A DNA stretch of 23,718 nt, taken from IMG/VR virus record IMGVR_UViG_3300037801_000199, positions 1 through 23,718 of that record; one strand, written 5' to 3'. This document shows positions 7,690 to 15,374 of the stretch, piece after piece. The stretch comes from a virus. Under the pieces are notes generated by a model. The model saw only the letters and a program-made list of their open reading frames with translations. It was not told where the DNA came from and searched no databases. Position numbers and translations under genes: made by a program. Position 1 is the first letter of the stretch; the number at the start of each line of letters is the position of its first letter.

Positions 7690-8818
7690 CGATTATTTTG
7701 ATATAATGAGATACGAGTATTCTATTGTTTTAGAAGAAGGACTCAATGACAATACAAATTTTTTTGCTAAAATGTCTTCTTATGCTATAAGCGATCGTAT
7801 ATACAAAACTGTTGAAGAATGTCAAACTAAAGGATATTTTCATATTACTAGTAATAACAAAAACATTAACGAAGATTTATTAATGCTTTTGTTAAAAGAA
7901 CAACATCTAAAAAAAGCATCAAAAGTAAAAAGCCCTTGTGGTACTATTACAAGTTACTATAATGAATTTACTAACAACGAAGTTACCATTGATAATAAAG
8001 AGTGGAACGAAGTATTAGGTGTTGCTGTTGAATGGCAAACAGACGACTATATAAGAAACAAACTTACTATGAGCTTAGGAGGTTACACTTTAGTTCATCA
8101 TTTGTTTAATACAGAAAATTATAGAGAGTCTGAAATTAAAAAAGCTAAATCAAAAGGAGAACAGTTTGATCAGTTTGTATTATTACCTAGTGGATTAAAA
8201 TTTGCTTGGTTGCTACATCAATTAGACTGGGAATGGAATAAAAGATTAGTACTATATGATTGTAGTAGTTTGCCTATTGCTTTTGCTAAAGAAATGATTA
8301 TTGACTGGGATGGAAAGCAACCATTACATGAATGGGCTTTAGAACATCCAGTTGCTAAAAGTATCCTAGTACAAACAGGACAATGTACAGAAGGTTGTAG
8401 ACCAGGTGCCGGTCCTAGAGAATGGGATAGAATGTGGAAAGAAGAATGTGAAAAATGGGGAGGAGTTGAGAACATTACTAAAACAATGAATAAACTTCAA
8501 CACGCCGAATTAATGGGTAACATATCATGGGTTACATTAAACATAGTTACAGATACTATGGGACAAGATGTGTTGTTTAACTCTTTAGAAAACAAACAAA
8601 CATTGTTCTGGATGAGTAACGTATTTGATACTGCTACAATTGGTTCTATTGTAGCCGGCGACAAAAATAAACTTTATGACGTATCAGCAAGACACGACTT
8701 ATGTCTATCAACTTACAATACATTAAAAAATAAACTTCCTAGCCCTACTTTTATTACAGGTAGTGTTCCGGACATTAATAGTGATGACGGTTGGAAGGGT
8801 TCTGATTGGAAGATTTAA
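7679..8818 (+). CDS. Unknown protein, second of two tandem paralogs
   Basis: This 379-residue protein follows its paralog with an 11-base overlap (ATG at 7679; the next in-frame ATG at 7706 is an alternative, and neither has a clear ribosome binding site, which suggests coupled translation). Matching segments are QFVLLPSGLKFAWLL, RLVLYDCSSL, EHPVAKSILVQTGQ, GNISWVTLNIVTD and TLFWMSNVFDT, in the same order as in the upstream gene, at low overall identity. It carries a distinct insert, GQCTEGCRPGAGPREW, with two cysteines. As for its paralog, a degenerate Rossmann or methyltransferase-like fold is possible but unproven. Its TAA stop overlaps the stop of the opposing FkbM gene, with no terminator in between. 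Confidence 0.87.
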   Translation: MLYNDYFDIMRYEYSIVLEEGLNDNTNFFAKMSSYAISDRIYKTVEECQTKGYFHITSNNKNINEDLLMLLLKEQHLKKASKVKSPCGTITSYYNEFTNNEVTIDNKEWNEVLGVAVEWQTDDYIRNKLTMSLGGYTLVHHLFNTENYRESEIKKAKSKGEQFDQFVLLPSGLKFAWLLHQLDWEWNKRLVLYDCSSLPIAFAKEMIIDWDGKQPLHEWALEHPVAKSILVQTGQCTEGCRPGAGPREWDRMWKEECEKWGGVENITKTMNKLQHAELMGNISWVTLNIVTDTMGQDVLFNSLENKQTLFWMSNVFDTATIGSIVAGDKNKLYDVSARHDLCLSTYNTLKNKLPSPTFITGSVPDINSDDGWKGSDWKI

Positions 8819-9648
8819 ATTAGCTTGTTTTTGTTAATTTGATCAACTGATACTCTGTCATACATTTTCTTATAAGTATCTTCTCTATCTGTAACTGGCT
8901 CTAAATAATCAAATTTTACTTTTAACTTCGGTGATAGTATTAGTATGTTAATAACACCACTAGTACCAAATATATTCTTTTCGTAATTATTGTAATTGTC
9001 CGGGTTATAATTTCTAACAGGGCACCAATAAAATTTATGATATCCTAGTTTTGTAAATCTATCCCATAGAGGTGCTAAATGAGTTTCTGTGTTACATTCA
9101 ATAAAACAAGTAGGCAAGTGTTTTGCTAGTGTATGTTTAGCACCTTTAAACACATCAAGTTCTTCACCTTCTACATCACACTTAATTAAATCTAATCTTT
9201 CAAACTGTATTTGATCTAATCTCATAGTAGGAACTAACGACATATATTCACTGCTAGAGTTTAAACTTGATTCGCCATAATTTCCAGGCTTCTGTGGATT
9301 GTAGTTACTTAAATATCTTTCTCCAGCACTTCTACTTAAAGCATAAGGAAATACTGTAGCATTAGTAACTTTGTTATCTAATAAATTACGTTCTAATAAT
9401 CCTCTAGAATATTCGTTAGGTTCAAAGGCGTGTACATGGCCTTTATGAGCAAATTTAGTAAAAGGTACTGTATGAGTTCCTATGTTGGCACCTATATCAG
9501 CTATATGCCAGTCAGATTCAATAATATGATCTAAACACATAATCTCCCATTCACAGTATTCGCCATATACTGCCATACTTTTTCCTATGATAATATCATT
9601 ATCAAAAAAAGTAAAATTACCGTGTCTACACTTTTTCTTTGTTATCAT
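8815..9648 (-). CDS. FkbM-family SAM-dependent methyltransferase
   Basis: The 277-residue protein has the hallmarks of FkbM methyltransferases, which usually O-methylate sugars or polyketides: SAM motif I ADIGANIGTHT at about 50-60, VHAFEPNEYSR as the acidic second strand, then the family-typical LIKCDVEGEELDVFKGA and TCFIECN. The length is typical for the family. The ATG at 9648 overlaps the stop of the glycosyltransferase upstream as ATGA, so translation is probably coupled. It ends the long minus-strand island and converges on the plus cassette with a 3-base shared stop region. With several glycosyltransferases next to it, the likely role is capping or decorating a glycan by O-methylation; the acceptor is not known. 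Confidence 0.92.
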   Translation of the reverse strand: MITKKKCRHGNFTFFDNDIIIGKSMAVYGEYCEWEIMCLDHIIESDWHIADIGANIGTHTVPFTKFAHKGHVHAFEPNEYSRGLLERNLLDNKVTNATVFPYALSRSAGERYLSNYNPQKPGNYGESSLNSSSEYMSLVPTMRLDQIQFERLDLIKCDVEGEELDVFKGAKHTLAKHLPTCFIECNTETHLAPLWDRFTKLGYHKFYWCPVRNYNPDNYNNYEKNIFGTSGVINILILSPKLKVKFDYLEPVTDREDTYKKMYDRVSVDQINKNKLI

Positions 9649-10349
9649 ACCCAGTGTTCTTTTATAATTGGATCGTCAGCTATATCGCCAGGATTTGGAT
9701 TTCCATGAAATACTAATATACTTGTTTCAGGGTTTATTATTGTTTCGTTAGAAACATATTCTTGTGTTCCCATACGTTTTAATCCACCATTAAGAACTTC
9801 CCATTTATAACTCATAGCCCATTCTTTAGGCCACCATGAGCGGTCCTCTTCTAATATCCTAGTTAACCAGTCTTGATCTCCTTTAAATTTTTTAATAATA
9901 TTATCTTTGTTTTCAACAAAGTCTTTGTAAAATCTAGTATAACCATTTGCTTCAAATTTCATTACACTACTGTTGCTAACATAGTATTTAGGCATTCCGT
10001 GCCGATTAAAATCTTGGCATATATTGAAATCGGTAGGTCTATGGTTGAAAAACTTATCTAAATTATTAACAACGACTGTATCTAAGTCTAAATATAATAT
10101 TTGCCCATTCCAGTTATGTTCATTGAATAAATGAGCTTTGTACCACCACTTGTTTTTGCCGTTTTCTAATTGCTCATCAACAGGAATACCAATAGGTATT
10201 ACATTAGGGTTATTAACTTCTTGAGGATGAGTTGTTAAACAATAAAAATTAAAAGGTTGTGTTATGTTTCTCTTTACACTATTGTAAAGTTTGTCTACAT
10301 AAGACATAGTATACTTTGGCTTAATCCAAACACAGGCTACATTAATCAT
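9645..10349 (-). CDS. GT-A glycosyltransferase-like protein (DLD motif)
   Basis: A 234-residue protein with a GT8-like layout: an N-terminal strand INVACVWIK, a sugar-nucleotide segment WYKAHLFNE, and ILYLDLDTVV where DLD at residues 88-90 is the probable DxD motif that binds Mn and the nucleotide sugar. Later NSSVMKFE and a C-terminal LVFHGNPNPGD (the His-Gly typical of metal-binding ends in these enzymes) fit the family. Sugar and acceptor are unknown. Its start overlaps the cupin gene stop as ATGA and its own stop overlaps the FkbM start in the same way, so the three form a coupled run. No membrane segment is seen, so it is cytoplasmic. Confidence 0.88.
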   Translation of the reverse strand: MINVACVWIKPKYTMSYVDKLYNSVKRNITQPFNFYCLTTHPQEVNNPNVIPIGIPVDEQLENGKNKWWYKAHLFNEHNWNGQILYLDLDTVVVNNLDKFFNHRPTDFNICQDFNRHGMPKYYVSNSSVMKFEANGYTRFYKDFVENKDNIIKKFKGDQDWLTRILEEDRSWWPKEWAMSYKWEVLNGGLKRMGTQEYVSNETIINPETSILVFHGNPNPGDIADDPIIKEHWV

Positions 10350-10699
10350 TTTATCTTAGAACCTACTGTACGCCTTTTAATGTCGTTATGATTAAATTCA
10401 GCCCAATACAATTCAAAAGCTACACCATCTTCTACGCCTTCAAACTGATGTACCATTCCAGGCTTAACCTGTGTAAAATCTCCTGCTTCAAGAATAGTTT
10501 CATCTACTAAACCTTCTTGATCATCACTTTGCCAAACCCTAACAATCATTTTGCCACGTTCAACAAAGAATCCATTCCATTTAAACTCGTGTTCGTGTTC
10601 CGAACATTTAAAACCTTTTTTAAATTCAATACGATGAAATTCTAGTACACCGTTAGCATGAATAAGTTCTGTCTGTCCCCAAATTTTTCCTGCTTTCAT
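10346..10699 (-). CDS. Small single-domain cupin
   Basis: This 117-residue protein is one cupin barrel. Motif 1 is seen as GFKCSEHEHEFKWNGFFVERG (histidines spaced HxH, then a Glu), and motif 2 as GDFTQVKPGMVHQFEG. Conserved histidines suggest metal binding. Small cupins of this kind near glycan genes often act as sugar isomerases or epimerases, or as mannose-6-phosphate-isomerase-like domains; the substrate cannot be told here. It overlaps thyX upstream by one base (TAATG) and the glycosyltransferase downstream by four, so it belongs to the same transcript. Confidence 0.88.
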   Translation of the reverse strand: MKAGKIWGQTELIHANGVLEFHRIEFKKGFKCSEHEHEFKWNGFFVERGKMIVRVWQSDDQEGLVDETILEAGDFTQVKPGMVHQFEGVEDGVAFELYWAEFNHNDIKRRTVGSKIK

Positions 10700-11370
10700 T
10701 ATTCGTTTCCTAATGTATTCATAAGAGGAAATATTTTACCAATAATATCAGCACAGGCATGAGCTATATCCATATGCTCTTTTTGTGTACCATTAGCACC
10801 TCTTAATTCAATATAATGTACCCAGCTTCGTAATGTGCCATTCATATATAATCTTGTTTTAGTCATACCTTCTGGCAATACTACACGGGCTTGTTCTTTA
10901 GCAATACCATTACTAATTGCCCAGTTATAAGCATCTTCTGACGCTTGTTGTACTGCTGATTGCTTTTTAAACCATTCCATAGTTAAATGTACATCTTCGG
11001 TTTCAATACTATTTTGTCTATTTTTAGTATCTTGTAATCTAGCATCTCTCATCTCATACCAATCTTCCATAGTAGTAGGATCAGCATAACGTTGACTAAA
11101 TTCTTGGAAACTAAAACTTCTGTGTCTAACCATTTGGTGAGCTATATCTCTCGTTGTTTCTATTTCTAAACAAGCACTAACCATTTCAAGTGGCGACCAA
11201 TGTTGATGTTGTATTAGATACTTGATCAAACGTTCACTTGTTTCTTTGTTTATTTGGTTTGCTGGATTGCTTACTTTGGCACAATAGGCTACCAAGTCTT
11301 GTACATTATCTAATCCAAGATTTTTAAATTCTTCTGTGGGTGCTGAATACGATACTAGTTTTACTTTCAT
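10699..11370 (-). CDS. thyX: FAD-dependent thymidylate synthase ThyX
   Basis: The 223-residue enzyme converts dUMP to dTMP using methylene-tetrahydrofolate, NADPH and FAD. The ThyX signature is intact at residues 82-95 (RHRSFSFQEFSQRY, matching RHRxxSxxxxSxRY). LIQHQHWSPLEMVS near 52-65 and the C-terminal LRSWVHYIELR with its neighbouring arginines also match. ThyX acts as a homotetramer. Many marine phages of low-GC hosts carry it to raise dTTP supply for an AT-rich genome. It lies inside an otherwise glycan-related operon, between the SGNH-like gene and the cupin, with one-base overlaps at both ends. The ATG at 11370 has only a weak ribosome binding site, which suggests coupling to the upstream gene. 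Confidence 0.97.
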   Translation of the reverse strand: MKVKLVSYSAPTEEFKNLGLDNVQDLVAYCAKVSNPANQINKETSERLIKYLIQHQHWSPLEMVSACLEIETTRDIAHQMVRHRSFSFQEFSQRYADPTTMEDWYEMRDARLQDTKNRQNSIETEDVHLTMEWFKKQSAVQQASEDAYNWAISNGIAKEQARVVLPEGMTKTRLYMNGTLRSWVHYIELRGANGTQKEHMDIAHACADIIGKIFPLMNTLGNE

Positions 11371-11951
11371 TATAATTTAAACTCTTCTTTCATACTTTCA
11401 AAATACTTTATGTGGCATATTTCGTTCGGGTGTCCTTTGGGCTCTCTACCATACTGGTCGGCGTAATCCATCAATGCTGAAGATGTATGCCAGTTAGTGC
11501 CATGAAGATTATAAAATCGGCTAGTAGGAAATGAAATGCCTGAAAAGAAATATATTTTGTTGCCTAACATTTGACAATATTTTTCAAACTGCTTAAAACG
11601 TTTAATATAATATTGTTCTAATGTATCTTCATTATAGCACCATTTATACCAAAGGTCAAGAGTTTCTTTTAATCCATTAAGTTTACTTTTTTCATTTATA
11701 CTATACGACTGCATTTCATCTGCCACTGATACGTGTGGCCAAAAGATTCTTGATACATCAGTAATACCTACTAGTACAGTATGTCCTGGTTTTACTTGTT
11801 CAAATGCTTCAAGTAAAATCTCATCATTGCCAGCACCTATACGTCCAAAATTAAATAATGGTTCGCCAAGATGTTCGGCAAACAATTTTGGTATTGTTTG
11901 TTTACCTTCTAGCTCTTCTCCAGCTACTATGCTACAACCAAAGGCTAACAT
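11370..11951 (-). CDS. SGNH/GDSL-hydrolase-like protein
   Basis: A 193-residue protein that resembles SGNH hydrolases. Block I would be FGCSIVAGEE with the nucleophile Ser in GCS, the Gly-Asn region is GRIGAGNDE, and the last block GHPNEICH carries the Asp/His-type catalytic end (HPN...H). Between them is VLVGITDVSRIFW, equivalent to the strand before the third block. Members hydrolyse esters, including O-acetyl groups on sugars, which would suit a glycan island. The sequence is short, and several catalytic positions are read from pattern only. The ATG at 11951 overlaps the end of deoD by 7 bases. No signal peptide, so the enzyme is likely cytoplasmic. Confidence 0.75.
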   Translation of the reverse strand: MLAFGCSIVAGEELEGKQTIPKLFAEHLGEPLFNFGRIGAGNDEILLEAFEQVKPGHTVLVGITDVSRIFWPHVSVADEMQSYSINEKSKLNGLKETLDLWYKWCYNEDTLEQYYIKRFKQFEKYCQMLGNKIYFFSGISFPTSRFYNLHGTNWHTSSALMDYADQYGREPKGHPNEICHIKYFESMKEEFKL

Positions 11952-12655
11952 ACCGTTTCTAAAACAGTTGTGATCATATCATCAAAACTGCTTTGCCTTT
12001 CTTGAGCAGACATAGAATCTCCTCCATCTAAATGATCGCTCACAGTACTAACGGCTAATGCTTTTTTGCCAAATCTCATAGCTAAAGTGTATAGTAAATG
12101 AGCTTCCATTTCAACAGCAAGTATACCTACGTCTGCTAAAGGTTTCCACCAATCTTCTTCTGGCTGGTAAAAATAGTCTGTGCTAACAATACTACCTACA
12201 TGGCATTTTTTATCCATTGGTACATTGTCAACAAAATTAGTTAATAATTCATAATCAGCACAAGGACAAAATTTTACATCAGTATATAAACCAGATAATA
12301 TTTTACTAGACATATCACTATCAGTAGAGGCTGTCATGGCAACAACAATGTCTCCTATTTTAACATTTTTTGCTAACCCTCCACAGCTACCTACTCTTAT
12401 TATAGTTTCTACATCATAAAAGTTATATAACTCGTGGGCATAAATTCCTAAACTAGGTTGTCCCATTCCACTAGCTTGTACACTAACTTTTCTTCCATTG
12501 TATATGCCTGTGTAACCTAAACAATTCCTTACACCATTTACTTGTTTACTTTCTATTAAAAATTCTTCTGCTATCCATTTAGCTCTTAAAGGATCGCCTG
12601 GCATTAATACTATAGGAGCATAATCTCCTTTTTGTGCTTCAATGTGAGGTGTCAT
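11945..12655 (-). CDS. deoD: Purine nucleoside phosphorylase, DeoD type
   Basis: At 236 residues this is almost the same length as E. coli DeoD (239) and aligns with it along its whole length by eye. Conserved parts include the N-terminal TPHI (phosphate and ribose contact His), VLMPGDPLRAKWIAE, the IIRVGSCGG loop, VEMEA (ribose-binding Met-Glu) and TVSDH with the catalytic Asp. It cleaves purine (deoxy)ribonucleosides with phosphate to base and (deoxy)ribose-1-phosphate and normally forms a hexamer. The ATG at 12655 has GGAG 6 bases upstream, within the coding end of the preceding HAD gene (17-base overlap). In a phage it likely helps recycle host nucleosides. A lysine/arginine pair change in the loop is not checked. 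Confidence 0.95.
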   Translation of the reverse strand: MTPHIEAQKGDYAPIVLMPGDPLRAKWIAEEFLIESKQVNGVRNCLGYTGIYNGRKVSVQASGMGQPSLGIYAHELYNFYDVETIIRVGSCGGLAKNVKIGDIVVAMTASTDSDMSSKILSGLYTDVKFCPCADYELLTNFVDNVPMDKKCHVGSIVSTDYFYQPEEDWWKPLADVGILAVEMEAHLLYTLAMRFGKKALAVSTVSDHLDGGDSMSAQERQSSFDDMITTVLETVC

Positions 12656-13220
12656 TTATTACTCCGTATAACTCTTTCCAGCTTGTTACTCTTAGACCTT
12701 CCCATCTTTTATTATATGGATGGTCCATAATAATACTTTTTAATCCAGCGTCTTGTCCACTAACAGCATGACTTACGCTATCTTCTATCCACCAGTAACC
12801 TTTATCACCATAATGTTCAGCAAGATAATCTCCCTTGCCTCCTGTAAAACTTAAACTGGCATCAATTTTATCAAACACATCTCCGAATAAGTGTGTTAAA
12901 TTCTTTTTTCTTAAAGTTTGAGCATATTTGTCAATATGTAAACTACTAACAACATCAAAACGCCATCCTTCTTCAGCAAGGCGTGTAACATACTGTACAC
13001 TATCTCTAAAAGCAGGCAAGTAACCTACTGATGCGGACTCATTAAAACTTTTTATAGTATCAATCATATCTTCTTCACTAATACCATAACGTATTGTTTG
13101 ATTAAAACTATGATCTGTGTCTGGTTGCCTTTGGAATCCTTGTTCGCTCATCCAAATGTCGTAAGCATAACACCAATCTAATAATACACCATCACAATCT
13201 GTTATAATTTTCTTACTCAT
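12639..13220 (-). CDS. HAD-superfamily phosphatase-like protein
   Basis: The 193-residue protein has HAD motif I as ITDCDGVLLDW (nucleophile and acid Asp at about residues 8 and 10), a motif II-like serine in DVVSSLH, and motif IV as WIEDSVSHA. A cap made of helices lies between motifs I and II (YDIWMSEQGF onward). It resembles phage 5'-nucleotidase or phosphosugar phosphatase proteins. Lying between a nucleotidyltransferase and DeoD, it could dephosphorylate a nucleotide for DeoD or a sugar phosphate for the glycan route; the sequence does not decide. Its start overlaps the nucleotidyltransferase stop by 8 bases. Confidence 0.85.
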   Translation of the reverse strand: MSKKIITDCDGVLLDWCYAYDIWMSEQGFQRQPDTDHSFNQTIRYGISEEDMIDTIKSFNESASVGYLPAFRDSVQYVTRLAEEGWRFDVVSSLHIDKYAQTLRKKNLTHLFGDVFDKIDASLSFTGGKGDYLAEHYGDKGYWWIEDSVSHAVSGQDAGLKSIIMDHPYNKRWEGLRVTSWKELYGVINDTSH

Positions 13221-13941
13221 GAGTTGCTAACAATCTTCTTATTTCTTCCCAAGTACCTAAGTCAGTATAATCATCAACTTTAATACCTTTGCTTTGAAAT
13301 ATAGGTGTACTTTTAATTTCATCTACATTTACTCTTTGGTTTAATGTACTCTTTTCCATAAAAGCAATACATTCATCAAATGCTCTACGTCTAAAAGCAA
13401 AGCTACACCAAAAAGCATTAAACCTTTCAAAGTCTTGTTCTGGCTTATCTTCATACAATACTACTTTGCCTTCGGGGTCAATACTCAAAGCACCTTTAGT
13501 TTTTAACATATCAGGATTTGTTTCTTCTTTGTAAAAAAATGTAAAGCCAGTTTCAGTTAAACTGTTTTCTAATGCTTCTACTAAATCTACATTAGGTGGT
13601 AATTTCATAATAGTATCAGGTAACAGTATAACATTATGCTCACCAAACAAATGTCTAGCACTTTTTATAGCACCTGTGTATTCAAATTCGTTTGGATTTT
13701 GATAAGTGAAACTTATATTATACCTATCTTTATATCTTGCTAGGTATTCTACTATTTCTGTTTTTTCTTCGTTAACAACAATAACAAATTCAACATCTTT
13801 ACGACCATAATCTCTAAAAAAGTCAAAACTGTGATCTATTAATGCTTGTTCTTTGTCAAGTCTTAATATTTCTTTTGGGTAAGGCAGGTTCAAACGTGTG
13901 CCTTTGCCGGCGGCCGGCATAATAACTGTTAATTTACTCAT
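13213..13941 (-). CDS. Sugar-phosphate nucleotidyltransferase (RmlA/GalU-like)
   Basis: A 242-residue enzyme of the nucleotidyltransferase family that makes NDP-sugars from NTP and sugar-1-phosphate. The pyrophosphorylase signature is clear near the N-terminus: VIMPAAGKGTRLNLPYPKE, including GxGTR and the active PK. Further on, VILLPDTIM corresponds to the metal and nucleotide site (the usual LGD is replaced by LPD), and VVLYEDKPE is the typical EKP-like segment. The start is taken as ATG at 13941; a TTG one codon earlier (13944) has GAGG 7 bases before it and could be used instead. It overlaps its neighbours on both sides. It is probably the source of the activated sugar used by the surrounding glycosyltransferases. 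Nucleotide and sugar preference are unknown. Confidence 0.93.
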   Translation of the reverse strand: MSKLTVIMPAAGKGTRLNLPYPKEILRLDKEQALIDHSFDFFRDYGRKDVEFVIVVNEEKTEIVEYLARYKDRYNISFTYQNPNEFEYTGAIKSARHLFGEHNVILLPDTIMKLPPNVDLVEALENSLTETGFTFFYKEETNPDMLKTKGALSIDPEGKVVLYEDKPEQDFERFNAFWCSFAFRRRAFDECIAFMEKSTLNQRVNVDEIKSTPIFQSKGIKVDDYTDLGTWEEIRRLLATHE

Positions 13942-14569
13942 CAATGTAATACCTCAATACTTTCAATTTTTCTTCTGGAGTGTGATTCTGAGATGTCCCG
14001 GCAGTAATCCAGCAAGTTTGTTCTTTTAGTTTTTTATAAGTGTTAATTCTTTTAAATTGTTCTTCTGCTAAAACGTTGTGGTGAGTTAAATTTTCCTCTT
14101 GCCACATATTCATCTCGTGGTCGCTTTCAGGAGGATTAGCAATCATTACTTTTGCTTGTTCAACAACACGTTTAGCACCCTCTGGTGTGAAAACTGCCGC
14201 CGATACACCACCTATAAAACCACGTTTCATTCGACCAATTCTTAACTGCTCTACAGTATGTTCACCAAATATTTGTGTTTTAACTGCTAAACAATTTATC
14301 TGTGTTTCTAATATTGGTTCTCCTCTTTCATAAGGCAAGTTTAACCAACGTAAAAGATAAAAATGTTTTCTAATAGGATCTGCTGGCATTGATTTTGTAA
14401 CGTCTTTCCACTCTACACCAAATGCTTGACACCTATGTTGCTGTTCAATTGTAGGTTTATATATAGCAACATACTTTTTCATGTCAGGATAGAACTTGTT
14501 AGCCTGGTGAGCCCACAAATGAAAGTAAAGATCAAAATATTTTGAGTCTGCCGCACAGTATAATATCAT
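13934..14569 (-). CDS. Hypothetical protein, possibly glycosyltransferase-like
   Basis: The product is 211 residues and starts with a strand MILYCAADSKYFDLYFHLW, as in several GT-A-type neighbours, followed by KKYVAIYKP. At the place where the neighbours carry DxD, this protein has EPILETQINCLAVK, with no Asp-x-Asp, so metal-dependent transfer is doubtful. Later segments GFIGGVSAAVFTPEGAKRV look like an acceptor-side strand. It may be a non-catalytic or metal-independent relative, or a different fold. It starts with GAGGAAGA right before the ATG and overlaps the upstream gene as ATGA. Context places it within the glycan pathway. Low certainty on function, high on being a gene. Confidence 0.85.
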   Translation of the reverse strand: MILYCAADSKYFDLYFHLWAHQANKFYPDMKKYVAIYKPTIEQQHRCQAFGVEWKDVTKSMPADPIRKHFYLLRWLNLPYERGEPILETQINCLAVKTQIFGEHTVEQLRIGRMKRGFIGGVSAAVFTPEGAKRVVEQAKVMIANPPESDHEMNMWQEENLTHHNVLAEEQFKRINTYKKLKEQTCWITAGTSQNHTPEEKLKVLRYYIDE

Positions 14570-15366
14570 TCTTCCTCGCTATCCCAACGCTCTATATCAT
14601 CTTCTGTTAATTTATCAGTTTCACCTTTCCATATTTCAATAATATGTGCTGGCTTATCTGAACTATTTCTACCTTTATGCCAAACACTTTTTACTATATC
14701 AATAGGATTATTAGGATGAAGTTTCCATACAGCAGGTCCATCATACGGATCAGTTATACCTTGCTTAATTAAAACTTCAGCATCACCACTAACTAGATTC
14801 CAAGTTTCGCTTCTATGTTCGTGCCTTTGCATTGACAAAGCACTATGTGGATTAATAACTAATTCTTTTACCATAAAATTTTTACCTTTGTACAAATTTC
14901 TATAATGTCCCCAACTTCTTACTGTCTTTGGCGCCTTCCATTCTTCTAATATCCAGCTACTTGAATTCTTTTTATCTTCACCGCCTACACCAAAAGCAAA
15001 TTCAACACTAGCATGGTCACCATATGTTATATATTCTGGTGTTGTAGTATCTGTTCTGTCACCTCCGTTAGCAAATACTATTTTAGTATTATGACCATTT
15101 GTACTCATTAAGTAAAAAATGGCGTTACAGGCACTATCATCAGCATCATCAAAAGCAATTACATCATCTACACAGGATAACTCCTGTACTACTGCCATTC
15201 TTTCTTCAAATGGCATAAACGGTCTACCTTTTTTACGTCTTAACCATTCGTCTGAATTAAGACCTACAACAAGTTTATCACCTAAGTCTTTAGCTGACTT
15301 AAAGTAAGCAATATGACCGCTATGTAGAGGATCAAATCCTCCTGTAACGAGTACTACTTTAGCCAT
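14566..15366 (-). CDS. Fusion: HxGH nucleotidyltransferase (RfaE/TagD-like) plus mannose-6-phosphate-isomerase-type cupin
   Basis: This 266-residue protein joins two domains. Residues 1-130 form a cytidylyltransferase-type nucleotidyltransferase: VTGGFDPLHSGH with HSGH at 15-18, GLNSDEWLRRKKGRPFM and the ERMAVV helix, as in HldE C-terminal or TagD enzymes; the ISSTK-type motif is not obvious. Residues 150-260 form a cupin like the isomerase domain of ManC: RSWGHYRNL, KELVINPHSALSMQRHEHRSE with two metal histidines (182, 184), NLVSGDAEVLI, then a C-terminal EIWKGETDKLTEDDIERW. So one chain could activate a sugar or polyol phosphate and isomerise it, or sense it. Known bifunctional ManC pairs the isomerase with a different, GMP-type nucleotidyltransferase. 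An AGGA site lies about 8 bases before the ATG. Confidence 0.92.
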   Translation of the reverse strand: MAKVVLVTGGFDPLHSGHIAYFKSAKDLGDKLVVGLNSDEWLRRKKGRPFMPFEERMAVVQELSCVDDVIAFDDADDSACNAIFYLMSTNGHNTKIVFANGGDRTDTTTPEYITYGDHASVEFAFGVGGEDKKNSSSWILEEWKAPKTVRSWGHYRNLYKGKNFMVKELVINPHSALSMQRHEHRSETWNLVSGDAEVLIKQGITDPYDGPAVWKLHPNNPIDIVKSVWHKGRNSSDKPAHIIEIWKGETDKLTEDDIERWDSEEE

Positions 15367-15374
15367 TAATAATC

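Noticed and set aside
8819-8845. AAATTA and TAATTT inverted repeat after the convergent stops as a bidirectional terminator
   Set aside because: Only six A/T pairs with a 12-base loop; too weak for a terminator.
10699-11370. ThyX as an enzyme of DNA hypermodification (hydroxymethylation) instead of dTMP synthesis
   Set aside because: The complete RHRxxSxxxxSxRY motif points to ordinary ThyX, and no hydroxymethylase-type gene or known DNA glucosyltransferase is visible here.
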